Origin: Halomonas sp. GT
GTDB lineage: Bacteria > Pseudomonadota > Gammaproteobacteria > Pseudomonadales > Halomonadaceae
Reading direction: 5' to 3'
Assembly: GCF_002082565.1 (NCBI RefSeq)
Contig: NZ_CP020562.1
Location: forward strand, 2,294,001-2,358,000
Length of the DNA: 64,000 bases
Shown piece after piece: positions 8,840 through 16,071 of this stretch. A model generated the notes under the pieces. That model ran no database searches, had not been told where the DNA came from, and saw nothing but the letters and a program-made list of their open reading frames with translations. The position numbers were made by a program, and so were the translations under genes. Position 1 is the first letter of the stretch. Each line of letters begins with the position of its first letter.

Positions 8840-9007
8840 TCAGTTTCCGTCCTTAAATTTTGCTTTACAATTGCCGCTCATGCACATGGTACAGTAGTGC
8901 TCTCTATCCTCATGCTGGGCACCCTCAGCGATGATAATGCCGCAGCCGTTGCAGAACAGGGTGCCAATCCCGTCTTCGAATTTCACAATTGCATGTTCGT
9001 AGTCCAT
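8840..9007 (-). CDS. Small zinc-ribbon-like protein
   Basis: A 55-residue protein with CxxC at 19-22 (FCNGC), CxxC at 39-42 (YCTMC) and a further Cys47, suggesting a single zinc-binding ribbon or rubredoxin-like knuckle. I chose the ATG at 9007 because GGAGAA lies six bases before it; an in-frame ATG at 9064 has no such site. No family is recognised. It lies beside the cassette-like region and shares its orientation, but no attC-like site was seen behind it. Confidence 0.6.
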   Translation of the reverse strand: MDYEHAIVKFEDGIGTLFCNGCGIIIAEGAQHEDREHYCTMCMSGNCKAKFKDGN

Positions 9008-9306
9008 AAAGTTCTCCGCGAAGACCCCATCCTGCAAGAACGGGTAGTAATAGCTTGTCAGCAAAAGCCGATCTTTATCTGATATTTCCTTCGATGGCGC
9101 TATCAGGCGTCAGTTCAATTTCCTCTCGACCATCAGGTTGATACAGATAATAACAACGCACCTAAACAGCAAAGGCTAAGCAATTCTCTCCCTGGCAACA
9201 GATGCATTCAGTGCCATGATTCTCGGATATGCAACTCTGCATCACCAAAGTTGGCTTGGCCGCTATCGGCCAAAAGCGGTCTTTTAGTTGTCACTGATGT
9301 AGCGCT

Positions 9307-9381
9307 TTAACGCCCGCCATCACCGGTGACAAAACCGGCGCGAACCACAGGTTTTGGCGTCCGGTGCATGGCTTGGTTAGG
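9307..9381 (-). repeat. attC-like recombination site 1
   Basis: About 75 bases with the architecture of an integron attC site. The outer boxes read TTTAACG and GTTAGGA, and between them is a nested imperfect inverted repeat (GCC..ACCGG..AAAACC paired with GGTTTT..CCGGT..GGC). Read on the minus strand, it begins inside the stop codon (TAA) of the preceding gene, the usual position of attC in a cassette. No integron integrase is in the window. Confidence 0.65.
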
Positions 9382-9957
9382 AATCACTTTCGATCACTCC
9401 CAAAAGCTTCTTAAACTCACTTTCCAGTTCGTTTAACACTGGCGGCACCTCCTCGCGCAAACGTTTGTAGGATTGCATCCAGAGACCGGTCTCGTCCGAC
9501 TTATACTCCTCGTTCCCCATCTGCGCAGTATCAAACTCGATTAAAACGTCTCGCAAGGTACCTATCAGCGTTTCAGCTTTGTCAGCGGCATCATTGGGAA
9601 GGAATATCCGGTTTTGGTAAAAATAAGCACTCATGTCATTATAAATTTCGGCTGTTTGCTTCTTTTTTCAGTGAGTGGCTGGCTACCCTGCTGAAAGATG
9701 CCTACAAGATCGGCAGCTGAAGATTTGCTCTTGGCGATTTTTCCATACAAGTTCGCTATCACCTCTGCTTGCCGTTGATGGATCGTCGAAAATCGCTGCT
9801 GGTGCTCGAAATTTGCACGATCTAGCTCGCTTTTATAGTGCTGAATATCTCGGGCAAAACCTTGCGAAATAACTGTTTTGAGTATCCAGGCGACAGCCGC
9901 CACTACCAATGTTGGGGCGACGATAAGGCCTGCAAGTTGTTGCCAGTATTCTTCCAT
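9377..9957 (-). pseudogene. Cassette gene with N-terminal membrane anchor, split by one frameshift
   Basis: Two adjacent reading frames, 9957-9631 (108 codons) and 9634-9377 (85 codons), read as one protein of about 190 residues if one A is added to the A6 run near 9663. The first half ends in the wrong frame at KRSKQPKFIMT, while the other frame gives KQTAEIYNDMSAYFY. The joined product has one N-terminal membrane segment (about residues 9-31), a helical region (HQQRFSTIHQRQAEVIANLYGKI) and a C-terminal helical domain. Genes of this type are familiar from cassettes, but the function is unknown. It could be real decay, a sequencing error, or transcriptional slippage on the A run. Confidence 0.7.
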
Positions 9958-9964
9958 GTGTATT

Positions 9965-10036
9965 CCTAACGCGTGCGCTCAGCCGCGGACAGGCCGCGTA
10001 GCGGGCTAGCCGTCGGATGCAGCGCCTTGTTGGGGC
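9965..10036 (-). repeat. attC-like recombination site 2
   Basis: A 72-base attC-like element between two minus-strand genes, with outer boxes CCTAACG and GTTGGGG and a GC-rich imperfect inverted repeat between them. The upstream gene (10629-10006) ends inside it. The next gene starts eight bases beyond its other end. This tight packing is typical of gene cassettes. The inner symmetry is weaker than in sites 1 and 3. Confidence 0.55.
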
Positions 10037-10629
10037 AGGCTTCGGGGATGGCTATCGAGAATCGATGACACGGCTGCCGGACGCGCTGGAGGGGGCTCGG
10101 CGACCAGCGCCGCAGGGTTGTAGAAGAAGACAATGACGAAAGCAGCAAGTGCCCCGCCAGCCTTTAGCCATCCAGAGATCTGCACTTCAAGGAATCCGCT
10201 AAACGTGCCAGTAAAGCCACCCACGGCTACCGCTAAGACTATACGGAATACCTGATACTGAAATGGCGTCGGATTCGGAACGATCAGCGCAATCACGAGG
10301 ATCGTTATGAGAAAAGCCACACCGAAAATTGCGGCGAACATCTTCTCCGCACCCTTGCTCATGGCAGCCACCGTGTTGAATGTGAAGGTGTGACTAGCTT
10401 GTTCTTTTCCGGGCTTCGCGATCTGCGTTCTATGCAGGCGGTACGAGGCGCTTATCTCTAGTGTGTCATCAGGGTGTAGATCACGGATGCTCCCATGCCC
10501 TTCTGCCATAGGAACTTCCCCCACTTCTTCGCCATTTACCTTAAACGTGATTCGAGGTCCGAGAAGCGGCCTCCCATCTGCGTCTCGAACGCTTACGTCA
10601 AAGTCACGGTTTCCGCGAGCCATTGCCAT
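10006..10629 (-). CDS. Beta-rich domain plus three membrane segments, cassette-borne
   Basis: A 207-residue protein of unknown function. Residues 8-86 form a predicted beta-sandwich domain, from FDVSVRDADG to ASHTFTF, followed by three hydrophobic segments (about 98-117, 127-147, 156-171) and a Pro/Ala-rich tail. The domain matches in layout the domain of the gene directly upstream, which ends SSHTFSL, so the two are probably paralogous. The ATG follows the upstream stop without a gap, indicating coupled translation. The coding end runs into attC-like site 2. No enzyme motif is seen. Confidence 0.7.
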   Translation of the reverse strand: MAMARGNRDFDVSVRDADGRPLLGPRITFKVNGEEVGEVPMAEGHGSIRDLHPDDTLEISASYRLHRTQIAKPGKEQASHTFTFNTVAAMSKGAEKMFAAIFGVAFLITILVIALIVPNPTPFQYQVFRIVLAVAVGGFTGTFSGFLEVQISGWLKAGGALAAFVIVFFYNPAALVAEPPPARPAAVSSILDSHPRSLPQQGAASDG

Positions 10630-11025
10630 CTATGCACAAATTCGCACAGTAGAGTTGCCGACCGCGCAGACAACGCAAGGTTGACCAGAGGTACCGTCGG
10701 CGCAGCGGGCTTCGCGCTTTCCCCCCGTAACGCGCTGACGCGACGTGGGCAACGAGAACGTGTGGGATGATCGATCTGCGCCAATTGTCGTCTGGGCTTC
10801 GTAGCCATCAGCTTCGATTAAAACTGTCACAGGTCCCAACGAAGCCGGATATCGGATTGTGGCTTCTCCGTCGGACTCTTCGATCCCGCCGAGATATGCG
10901 TCGCGAGCATATAAGTTGATGGTTACTCCATAGAACACCTGGCCAGCGCCGTCCAATACTTGAATGCGAAACTGATGCATTGGGGACGCCTTTGGCATGG
11001 GCGCGCCCGCTGATCCTGACGACAT
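10630..11025 (-). CDS. Soluble beta-sandwich protein with Cys-rich tail
   Basis: A 131-residue protein without membrane segments. A predicted beta domain (about residues 17-93, QFRIQVLDGAGQ to SSHTFSL) resembles the N-terminal domain of the next gene. A short tail has four or five cysteines (RCADGTSG, PCVVCAV, RICA) that could bind a metal. A start at the internal MPKASP is also possible; the ATG at 11025 gives a Ser/Gly/Ala-rich leader. It abuts the following membrane gene, so both are likely one cassette or one operon. The function is not recognised. Confidence 0.65.
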   Translation of the reverse strand: MSSGSAGAPMPKASPMHQFRIQVLDGAGQVFYGVTINLYARDAYLGGIEESDGEATIRYPASLGPVTVLIEADGYEAQTTIGADRSSHTFSLPTSRQRVTGGKREARCADGTSGQPCVVCAVGNSTVRICA

Positions 11026-11211
11026 AGTAGGTCTCCATTTTGTAGTACTTCATCATCGCAGCTTAAGTCTTGCCCATTCATTCTAAGTCCCAACAGCGTA
11101 TTAGACGGCGCGTTCTATTATTGAATCAACGTGCTGGCACTTTTTTCCGGAAAATGCAGCCTGCCAGATTCTTCCAAGCCTATGATTCTTTCAGATATTA
11201 ATTTCCATTAG

Positions 11212-11281
11212 GCTATATATCCAAAACTCGCGCGCCTGCTGCATTTCCCAGAATTTCCGCTCAGGGTCGAGCCCCGACCTT
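11212..11281. repeat. Diverged intergenic repeat, copy A
   Basis: This 70-base stretch aligns, without large gaps, with 21520-21588: both read through CAAAA.TCG, CTGCAT, AGAAT and the identical 14-mer CCGCTCAGGGTCGN. Both copies lie upstream of minus-strand accessory genes. The role is unknown; it may be part of a mobile element or cassette boundary. Confidence 0.55.
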
Positions 11282-11327
11282 AAATTAACCTTAGCACATG
11301 ATGTGCACGAATTGATCCATTCTTTGA

Positions 11328-11344
11328 CCTCCACCCGATGGAGG
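11328..11344 (+). promoter_or_regulatory. Hairpin sequestering the recombinase ribosome site
   Basis: The six bases TGGAGG (the Shine-Dalgarno of the recombinase, nine bases before its ATG) pair perfectly with CCTCCA just upstream across a 5-base loop. Such a hairpin would limit translation unless opened. The pairing is seen in the sequence; the effect is an inference. Confidence 0.5.
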
Positions 11345-11352
11345 AAAATTCC

Positions 11353-11973
11353 ATGAACGTCTCGACAGAAATCTCCTTTACACCTTGGAATAAAGGCAAG
11401 TTGGTTGGGCAGAAGACACCTCTACGTCTTAGAGATATCTGGGCCATCCGTGTTCAGCTACAACTTGCAAAGAAAGACACGAGATCTTGCCCTCTTCAAT
11501 TTAGCCATCGATAGCAAGTTACGGGGCTGCGATCTCGTCAATTTACGGGTACGGGATATAGCTCATGGTGCGTGCATATCTCCACGAGCCATTGTGATGC
11601 AGCAAAAGGCACATCGGCCTGTCCAGTTCGAAATTACCGAGCAAACTCGAATCGCTATTATCGACTGGATACTGCTTGCTCAGCTCCGAAGCGAAGACTT
11701 CCTGTTTCCCAGCCGAATCAATAGCGCAAAGCATCTTCAACGCGCCAATATGCCCGTATTGTAAAAGCCTGGGTCACCGAAATAGGTCTAGATCCGTCAA
11801 TGTATGGCACGCACACGATGCGTCGTACAAAAGCTTCGCTGATATACCGCCGCACGAAAAACTTTAGGGCAGTGCAACTGCTCCTGGGTCACACGAAGCT
11901 GGAAAGCACCGTCAGGTATCTAGGGATAGAGGTTGATTACGCGTTGGAAATGGCAGAACAGACAGAAGTTTGA
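11353..11973 (+). pseudogene. Tyrosine recombinase/integrase broken by two frameshifts
   Basis: A short tyrosine recombinase of about 205 residues that can be read only by changing frame twice. The start (MNVSTEISFTPWNKGKLVGQ) is in the first frame to about 11475. TRDLALFNLAIDSKLRG through FLFPSRINSAKHL lies in a second frame, to about 11740. RQYARIVKAWVTEIG to the stop at 11973 lies in the first again. The catalytic boxes are recognisable: the LRVRD arginine, HTMRR, LLGHTKLEST and the final tyrosine in VRYLG. It is on the plus strand, opposite to the cassette genes. It is one of the solo recombinases without the N-terminal core-binding arm. It is probably inactive. Confidence 0.8.
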
Positions 11974-12042
11974 TGAGGATAAACGAAGGCCTATTTTGGG
12001 CCGTCGTTGTCCGGCCAAGAGAGGACATTCAGCGTTGGTTGA

Positions 12043-12111
12043 TATAACGCCCGCCATAATTAGCCGCTTGGAGCACAGCGTAAAGCGGTCAAATTGATGG
12101 CTTTGTTATGC
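12043..12111 (-). repeat. attC-like recombination site 3
   Basis: The clearest attC-like site here: outer boxes TATAACG and GTTATGC, and a nested inverted repeat in which GCC..AATT..CCGCTT pairs with AAGCGG..AATT..GGC around a short AT-containing loop. It directly follows the stop of the gene at 12115-12513 on the minus strand. Beyond it, bases 12021-12042 match the sequence beyond site 4. Confidence 0.7.
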
Positions 12112-12114
12112 TTT

Positions 12115-12513
12115 TTATTTTTGGTAGCCAGTATATTGGATTACATCAAGGCACTGCCGTGCAGTTCTTGGCATATCAGCACGAGCAGCAACATCGAACC
12201 TGTTAGACCGTGTTTCAAACATGACAACTGCCTTCTTAAATTTACTATTTATTAGCCTTAAAATACTTAACCCCAATTGAGCCTGTTCTTCAGTTAAACC
12301 ACTTTCGTCAATGAGTTTGTCGAAATGACGGCATGCAGCGAAAAAAGCATTGAGTCGCTGCTTAACAGAAAGAAAACCTATACCCGGCATTGCTGCACTT
12401 ACAGATAGAGCCGCTTCATTTGCTGCTCTCCAATTAACATCGATCTCTTCCAGGTCTTTTTCATGAAAGCTGCCATTCCTGTTAAGAATCGCAATAAATT
12501 GATCTTTGTTCAT
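12115..12513 (-). CDS. Hypothetical cassette protein
   Basis: A 132-residue, mostly helical soluble protein with no recognised motif. It has a fair number of charged residues and one internal hydrophobic helix region (SVSAAMPGIGFLSV), not clearly membrane-spanning. Its stop codon lies four bases before attC-like site 3, and it has the same orientation as the other cassette genes. AT content is higher than in neighbouring core genes, in line with recent acquisition. Confidence 0.65.
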   Translation of the reverse strand: MNKDQFIAILNRNGSFHEKDLEEIDVNWRAANEAALSVSAAMPGIGFLSVKQRLNAFFAACRHFDKLIDESGLTEEQAQLGLSILRLINSKFKKAVVMFETRSNRFDVAARADMPRTARQCLDVIQYTGYQK

Positions 12514-12838
12514 TCGTTACCTCCATGAAGCATTACAGTGCTGAACCAGCATCCCGCGTTGGCCGAATGTCCGCCCAGGGTCGAAAACGGACTTCTAGCA
12601 AGGTGTCTAATCGCAGTAACCGACTCCGCTTACTTTCATTCAACAACCTGCAAATATCAAAATCTACTTAGCCTCAAAGCTAGCAGATAATGATTGCTGC
12701 CGTCATTAGAAATTAGTCGTCTAGCTCTGGTCTCACCATGGACAGTAGCGGGATGCCGCCACTTATTGTGAATGCTGGCCTCCCTGATCATGGTTAATTC
12801 CAGTGGTTTCCTGACAAGCTAAAATCACCAAACGCCTA
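12514..12838. other. Non-coding stretch at the edge of the cassette region
   Basis: No supported gene. It contains the recurring motif GAATGTCCGCCCAGGGTCG with the reverse-paired AAAACGGAC at 12566-12596, and one copy (12679-12719) of a diverged 41-base repeat also found at 23914-23954. Confidence 0.5.
12679..12719. repeat. Diverged 41-base repeat, copy 1
   Basis: It shares with 23914-23954 the blocks GCTAGCAGATAAT, CGTCATTAG and ATTAG at identical spacing. Both copies lie at the junction between accessory and core DNA. The meaning is unknown. Confidence 0.45.
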
Positions 12839-13465
12839 TTACGTAGGCCGCTTAGCCAGCAATGCCCAGACACCCGCCGAAGAGAGCAGTGTTCCCCCCA
12901 CGACATTGAAACGGCGCTGGGCGCGGCGCGAGGTAAGCATCTTGCGCACAGATGAGGCGAACACCGCGTAAAGCGTGGCATTGAGTGTCGCTAACGCCAC
13001 GAACGTGACTGCCAGAATCCACAACTGCTGCCCCGCATTAGCGCCCGGGCTAACAAATTGCGGCAAAAAAGCGACGAAAAATATGATGCCTTTGGGGTTC
13101 AGTGCCGTGACCAAATAGGTATTGGTGAACAGCTTCCAGCGCGACCCTGATACGGCGGGTGTTACCGGCTGAACCGACGATATCCCGGCACGCAACAGCT
13201 TTATGCCCATATAGAGCAGGTACAAACCGCCAATCCATTTGATAACGGTGAACCAAAACGCCGAAGCAGCCAAAACAGCACCCAAGCCAAGTAGCGAAAA
13301 AATCAGCGCCGTGGAATCGCCTAGAGCAACCGCAGCGACAAGCGGAATATTGGCGCGCCTGCCTTGGGCGATGGAGTAGCTGACAACCGTCAAAATCGTC
13401 GGGCCAGGAATAGCGAGCAAGGCCACGGATGCAAGGGCAAAGGCAAACCAAATCTCGATAGACAT
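12839..13465 (-). CDS. LysE/RhtB family amino-acid exporter
   Basis: A 208-residue inner-membrane protein of the LysE/RhtB family with about six membrane segments. The typical start IWFAFALASVALLAIPGPTI carries the conserved PGP motif near residues 19-21. These proteins export amino acids or related metabolites using the proton gradient. It is transcribed divergently from glaH-lhgO across a 250-base AT-rich gap. Export of lysine or a lysine-degradation intermediate is a reasonable guess, but the substrate cannot be read from the sequence. Confidence 0.9.
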   Translation of the reverse strand: MSIEIWFAFALASVALLAIPGPTILTVVSYSIAQGRRANIPLVAAVALGDSTALIFSLLGLGAVLAASAFWFTVIKWIGGLYLLYMGIKLLRAGISSVQPVTPAVSGSRWKLFTNTYLVTALNPKGIIFFVAFLPQFVSPGANAGQQLWILAVTFVALATLNATLYAVFASSVRKMLTSRRAQRRFNVVGGTLLSSAGVWALLAKRPT

Positions 13466-13717
13466 AGGGCAGCACCTTAGAAGTCATCATGACTAAGTTA
13501 GCATAAGCCGCAGAAGGCTGGGGTCCCCCATTAGCAACGCCCTCTGAGATCCCCACTATTTTGACGATGAGAGCTCCCCTGGTGGTCGAGCTTGCATCAT
13601 CTTTTTAACTAAATAAATATAAAACGTTGACGAAATATAAAAATGTAGATATTTTTTAAGCGTAGGTTATTTATTCAGCCGGTTCTTTTTCACCCTTTTG
13701 CTAAAGAGAGGCGTCCA

Positions 13718-14680
13718 ATGAACGCTCCAGCCACTATCCCCGCACAGCAGCATCATGGTTTCACCGTTGGCCGCTCACCGCAGTCGGACCGCTTACTGCA
13801 ACTGAGCTTCCCAAAAGAGACAGTGCAAGCGTTTCTTGACGCCGTGTCGGAATGGCCGGTTCAGGCACTGGAATATAAGTCTTTCCTGCGTTTTCGAGTG
13901 GCCAAGATTCTTGATGACCTATGCAAGAACACCTTACAACCGGTGTTGATCGATACCATGGTGGATCGGGATACGGGGGCATTTCTGGTGACGCCAGAGG
14001 GGCTGGATCAGGTTGAGCAGGCCGACGAGATGGTGATATTCGCCACGGCGGTGGCTCACCTAATGGGACGCTCAAATTACGATGCTATGAGCGGCCAGTA
14101 CTATGCGCGGTTTGTGGTGAAGAATGTCGATAACTCAGACAGCTACCTACGTCAGCCGCACCGCGTGATGGAGCTGCATAACGACGGTACGTTCGTGGAG
14201 CAGGACACCGACTACGTGTTGATGATGAAAGTCGACGAACAGAACATGCAAGGTGGCAACTCACTACTGCTGCACCTCGATGACTGGGAAGGGTTAGACA
14301 GTTTCTACTCTCACCCACTGGCGCGCCGTAACATGCGCTGGACCGCGCCGCCCAGTAAGAATGTTGATCGCGACATTTACCACCCCGTATTCGATGTGGA
14401 TACCGAGGGTCGCCCGATCATGGCCTACATTGACCAATTTGTTCAGCCGAAGAACTTTGAGGAAGGCAACTGGCTAGCCAATCTTTCTGATTCGCTGGAA
14501 GGTAGTCAACATAAGCTATCGATTCCGGTATCTACCGGCAGCTTCTTGCTTATTAACAATCACTTCTGGCTACATGGGCGTGACCGCTTTACCCCGCACC
14601 CTGACCTGCGTCGTGAGTTGATGCGTCAGCGTGGCTATTTCACACATGCCAAAACGCTACGCCAGCCGCGTCAGGTATAA
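13718..14680 (+). CDS. glaH: Glutarate 2-hydroxylase (glutarate dioxygenase)
   Basis: Iron(II)/2-oxoglutarate dioxygenase that hydroxylates glutarate to L-2-hydroxyglutarate, releasing succinate from 2-oxoglutarate. It acts in the cytoplasm in the glutarate branch of lysine breakdown. The 320-residue protein is of usual CsiD/GlaH length. The iron ligands are His154 and Asp156 in MELHNDGTF and His286 in WLHGRDR; an arginine-rich segment ([10 protein letters not shown]) near 300 would bind 2-oxoglutarate. An AGAGAGG ribosome site precedes the ATG. The product is the substrate of the next gene, lhgO, as in E. coli. Confidence 0.93.
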   Translation: MNAPATIPAQQHHGFTVGRSPQSDRLLQLSFPKETVQAFLDAVSEWPVQALEYKSFLRFRVAKILDDLCKNTLQPVLIDTMVDRDTGAFLVTPEGLDQVEQADEMVIFATAVAHLMGRSNYDAMSGQYYARFVVKNVDNSDSYLRQPHRVMELHNDGTFVEQDTDYVLMMKVDEQNMQGGNSLLLHLDDWEGLDSFYSHPLARRNMRWTAPPSKNVDRDIYHPVFDVDTEGRPIMAYIDQFVQPKNFEEGNWLANLSDSLEGSQHKLSIPVSTGSFLLINNHFWLHGRDRFTPHPDLRRELMRQRGYFTHAKTLRQPRQV

Positions 14681-14695
14681 TCATCAAAATAAGTC

Positions 14696-14717
14696 GGCCA
14701 CCGCCATAACGGTGGCC
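14696..14717 (+). terminator. Stem-loop between glaH and lhgO
   Basis: Perfect 8-bp inverted repeat GGCCACCG/CGGTGGCC with a 6-base loop, followed by a pyrimidine-rich CTCTTCCCC rather than a T-run. It may reduce lhgO expression or stabilise glaH mRNA. Confidence 0.5.
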
Positions 14718-14743
14718 TCTTCCCCTTGACTACCGAGACGCCT

Positions 14744-15958
14744 ATGTACGACTACATTATTATCGGGGGCGGCATTCTTGGGCTGTCGACGGCCATGCAG
14801 CTTATCCGCGCCTACCCTGACAAGAAGATGCTGCTGGTTGAGAAAGAGGATGGTCCTGCCCGCCATCAAACTGGCCACAACAGTGGTGTGATTCATGCAG
14901 GGGTTTACTACACGCCCGGCAGCTTAAAGGCGCGTTTTTGTTTAGAGGGAAACCTCGCCACCAAAGCGTTTTGTGACGAACATAAGATTGCCTACGATGA
15001 ATGCGGCAAGCTTCTAGTCGCCACGAATGACCTCGAACTTCAGCGTATGAAAGCACTGTGGGAGCGCACGGAGGCTAATGGCCTAGAGCGGTATTGGCTG
15101 ACGGCAGAGGAACTGCACGAACGAGAGCCTAATATTACCGGCGTCGGCGGTATCTTTGTCCCTTCCAGCGGTATCGTGAATTATGCTGAGGTTGCTGCCG
15201 CGATGGGGCGCGAATTCGAAGCCGCTGGCGGCGAGATCCGCTATACCACGTCAGTGACCGGCTTAAGTGAGCGAACCAATGAGGTGGTGGTATCCACCAG
15301 CCAGGGCGATTTTTCTACCCGCTATATGGTGTCCTGCTCAGGCCTGATGGCAGATCGAGTAGTACGCATGCTGGGTATCGAGCCAGACTTCACCATCTGC
15401 CCCTTCCGCGGCGAGTACTTCCGCCTTCCCGCGCAGCATAATCAAATCGTCAACCACCTGATCTACCCAATTCCTGACCCGTCGATGCCGTTTCTTGGCG
15501 TTCACCTAACGCGCATGATTGACGGCAGCGTGACGGTCGGCCCCAACGCGGTACTGGCCTGGAAACGTGAAGGCTATCGAAAGACCGACTTCTCGTTTTC
15601 CGATACGCTAGCCATGTTGCGTCATAGCGGCATTCGTCAGGTGCTGAAAGACAACCTGCGCCCAGGGCTTTCCGAGTTTAAAAACTCGCTCTATAAAAAA
15701 GGCTACCTTCAGCAAGTGCGTAAGTACTGCCCAAGCTTAACGCTGTCAGATCTTGAGCCTTATCCTGCTGGCGTGCGCGCCCAAGCAGTGTCCAACGATG
15801 GCAAGCTGGTCGACGACTTCTTGTTCGTCAATACGCCTCGTACTGTCAACGTGTGTAACGCACCCTCGCCTGCGGCTACGTCAGCGATTCCCATTGGGGC
15901 GTATATCGTAGAGAAAGTTAAGCAGCAGGTTGGAGCTAGCGTCGCCGTGATGAGCTAA
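14744..15958 (+). CDS. lhgO: L-2-hydroxyglutarate dehydrogenase (oxidase family)
   Basis: FAD-dependent enzyme (404 residues) that oxidises L-2-hydroxyglutarate to 2-oxoglutarate and passes electrons to the respiratory chain. The FAD-binding dinucleotide motif is at the start (YDYIIIGGGILGLSTA), and the family motif RHQTGHNSGVIHAGVYY follows near residue 40. I chose the ATG at 14744, which places the nucleotide-binding strand at the N-terminus; an in-frame TTG at 14726 adds six unlikely residues. It lies 63 bases behind glaH. Together they convert glutarate to succinate plus 2-oxoglutarate. Confidence 0.93.
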   Translation: MYDYIIIGGGILGLSTAMQLIRAYPDKKMLLVEKEDGPARHQTGHNSGVIHAGVYYTPGSLKARFCLEGNLATKAFCDEHKIAYDECGKLLVATNDLELQRMKALWERTEANGLERYWLTAEELHEREPNITGVGGIFVPSSGIVNYAEVAAAMGREFEAAGGEIRYTTSVTGLSERTNEVVVSTSQGDFSTRYMVSCSGLMADRVVRMLGIEPDFTICPFRGEYFRLPAQHNQIVNHLIYPIPDPSMPFLGVHLTRMIDGSVTVGPNAVLAWKREGYRKTDFSFSDTLAMLRHSGIRQVLKDNLRPGLSEFKNSLYKKGYLQQVRKYCPSLTLSDLEPYPAGVRAQAVSNDGKLVDDFLFVNTPRTVNVCNAPSPAATSAIPIGAYIVEKVKQQVGASVAVMS

Positions 15959-16024
15959 CACATCACCCCGTGTCGCCTGAGTCTTTAACCGCTCATGGGG
16001 GGCTCGGCCTACACATGGATGTCT

Positions 16025-16059
16025 AAACGGTGGCAGCGGAACATGCCCAGCCACCGTTT
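16025..16059. terminator. Bidirectional stem-loop between lhgO and the esterase
   Basis: Ten-base perfect inverted repeat AAACGGTGGC/GCCACCGTTT around a 15-base loop, placed between two convergent genes. The A-rich and T-rich ends of the stem suit a terminator acting in both directions. Confidence 0.6.
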
Positions 16060-16071
16060 GACGGTATTTTA

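Larger units (their letters stand above)
11026..11352. other. Non-coding stretch with diverged repeat and RBS hairpin
   Basis: No gene seen. It holds the repeat copy at 11212-11281, a small palindrome GCACATGATGTGC at 11295-11307, and the hairpin over the ribosome site of the recombinase remnant at 11328-11344. The sequence is richer in A and T than the flanking genes. Confidence 0.6.

Noticed and set aside
9075..9161. 28-codon minus-strand frame (GTG start, segment YYLYQPDGREEIELTP)
   Set aside because: The peptide looks protein-like and could be a gene remnant, but it is too short, lacks a clear ribosome site and has no supporting context.
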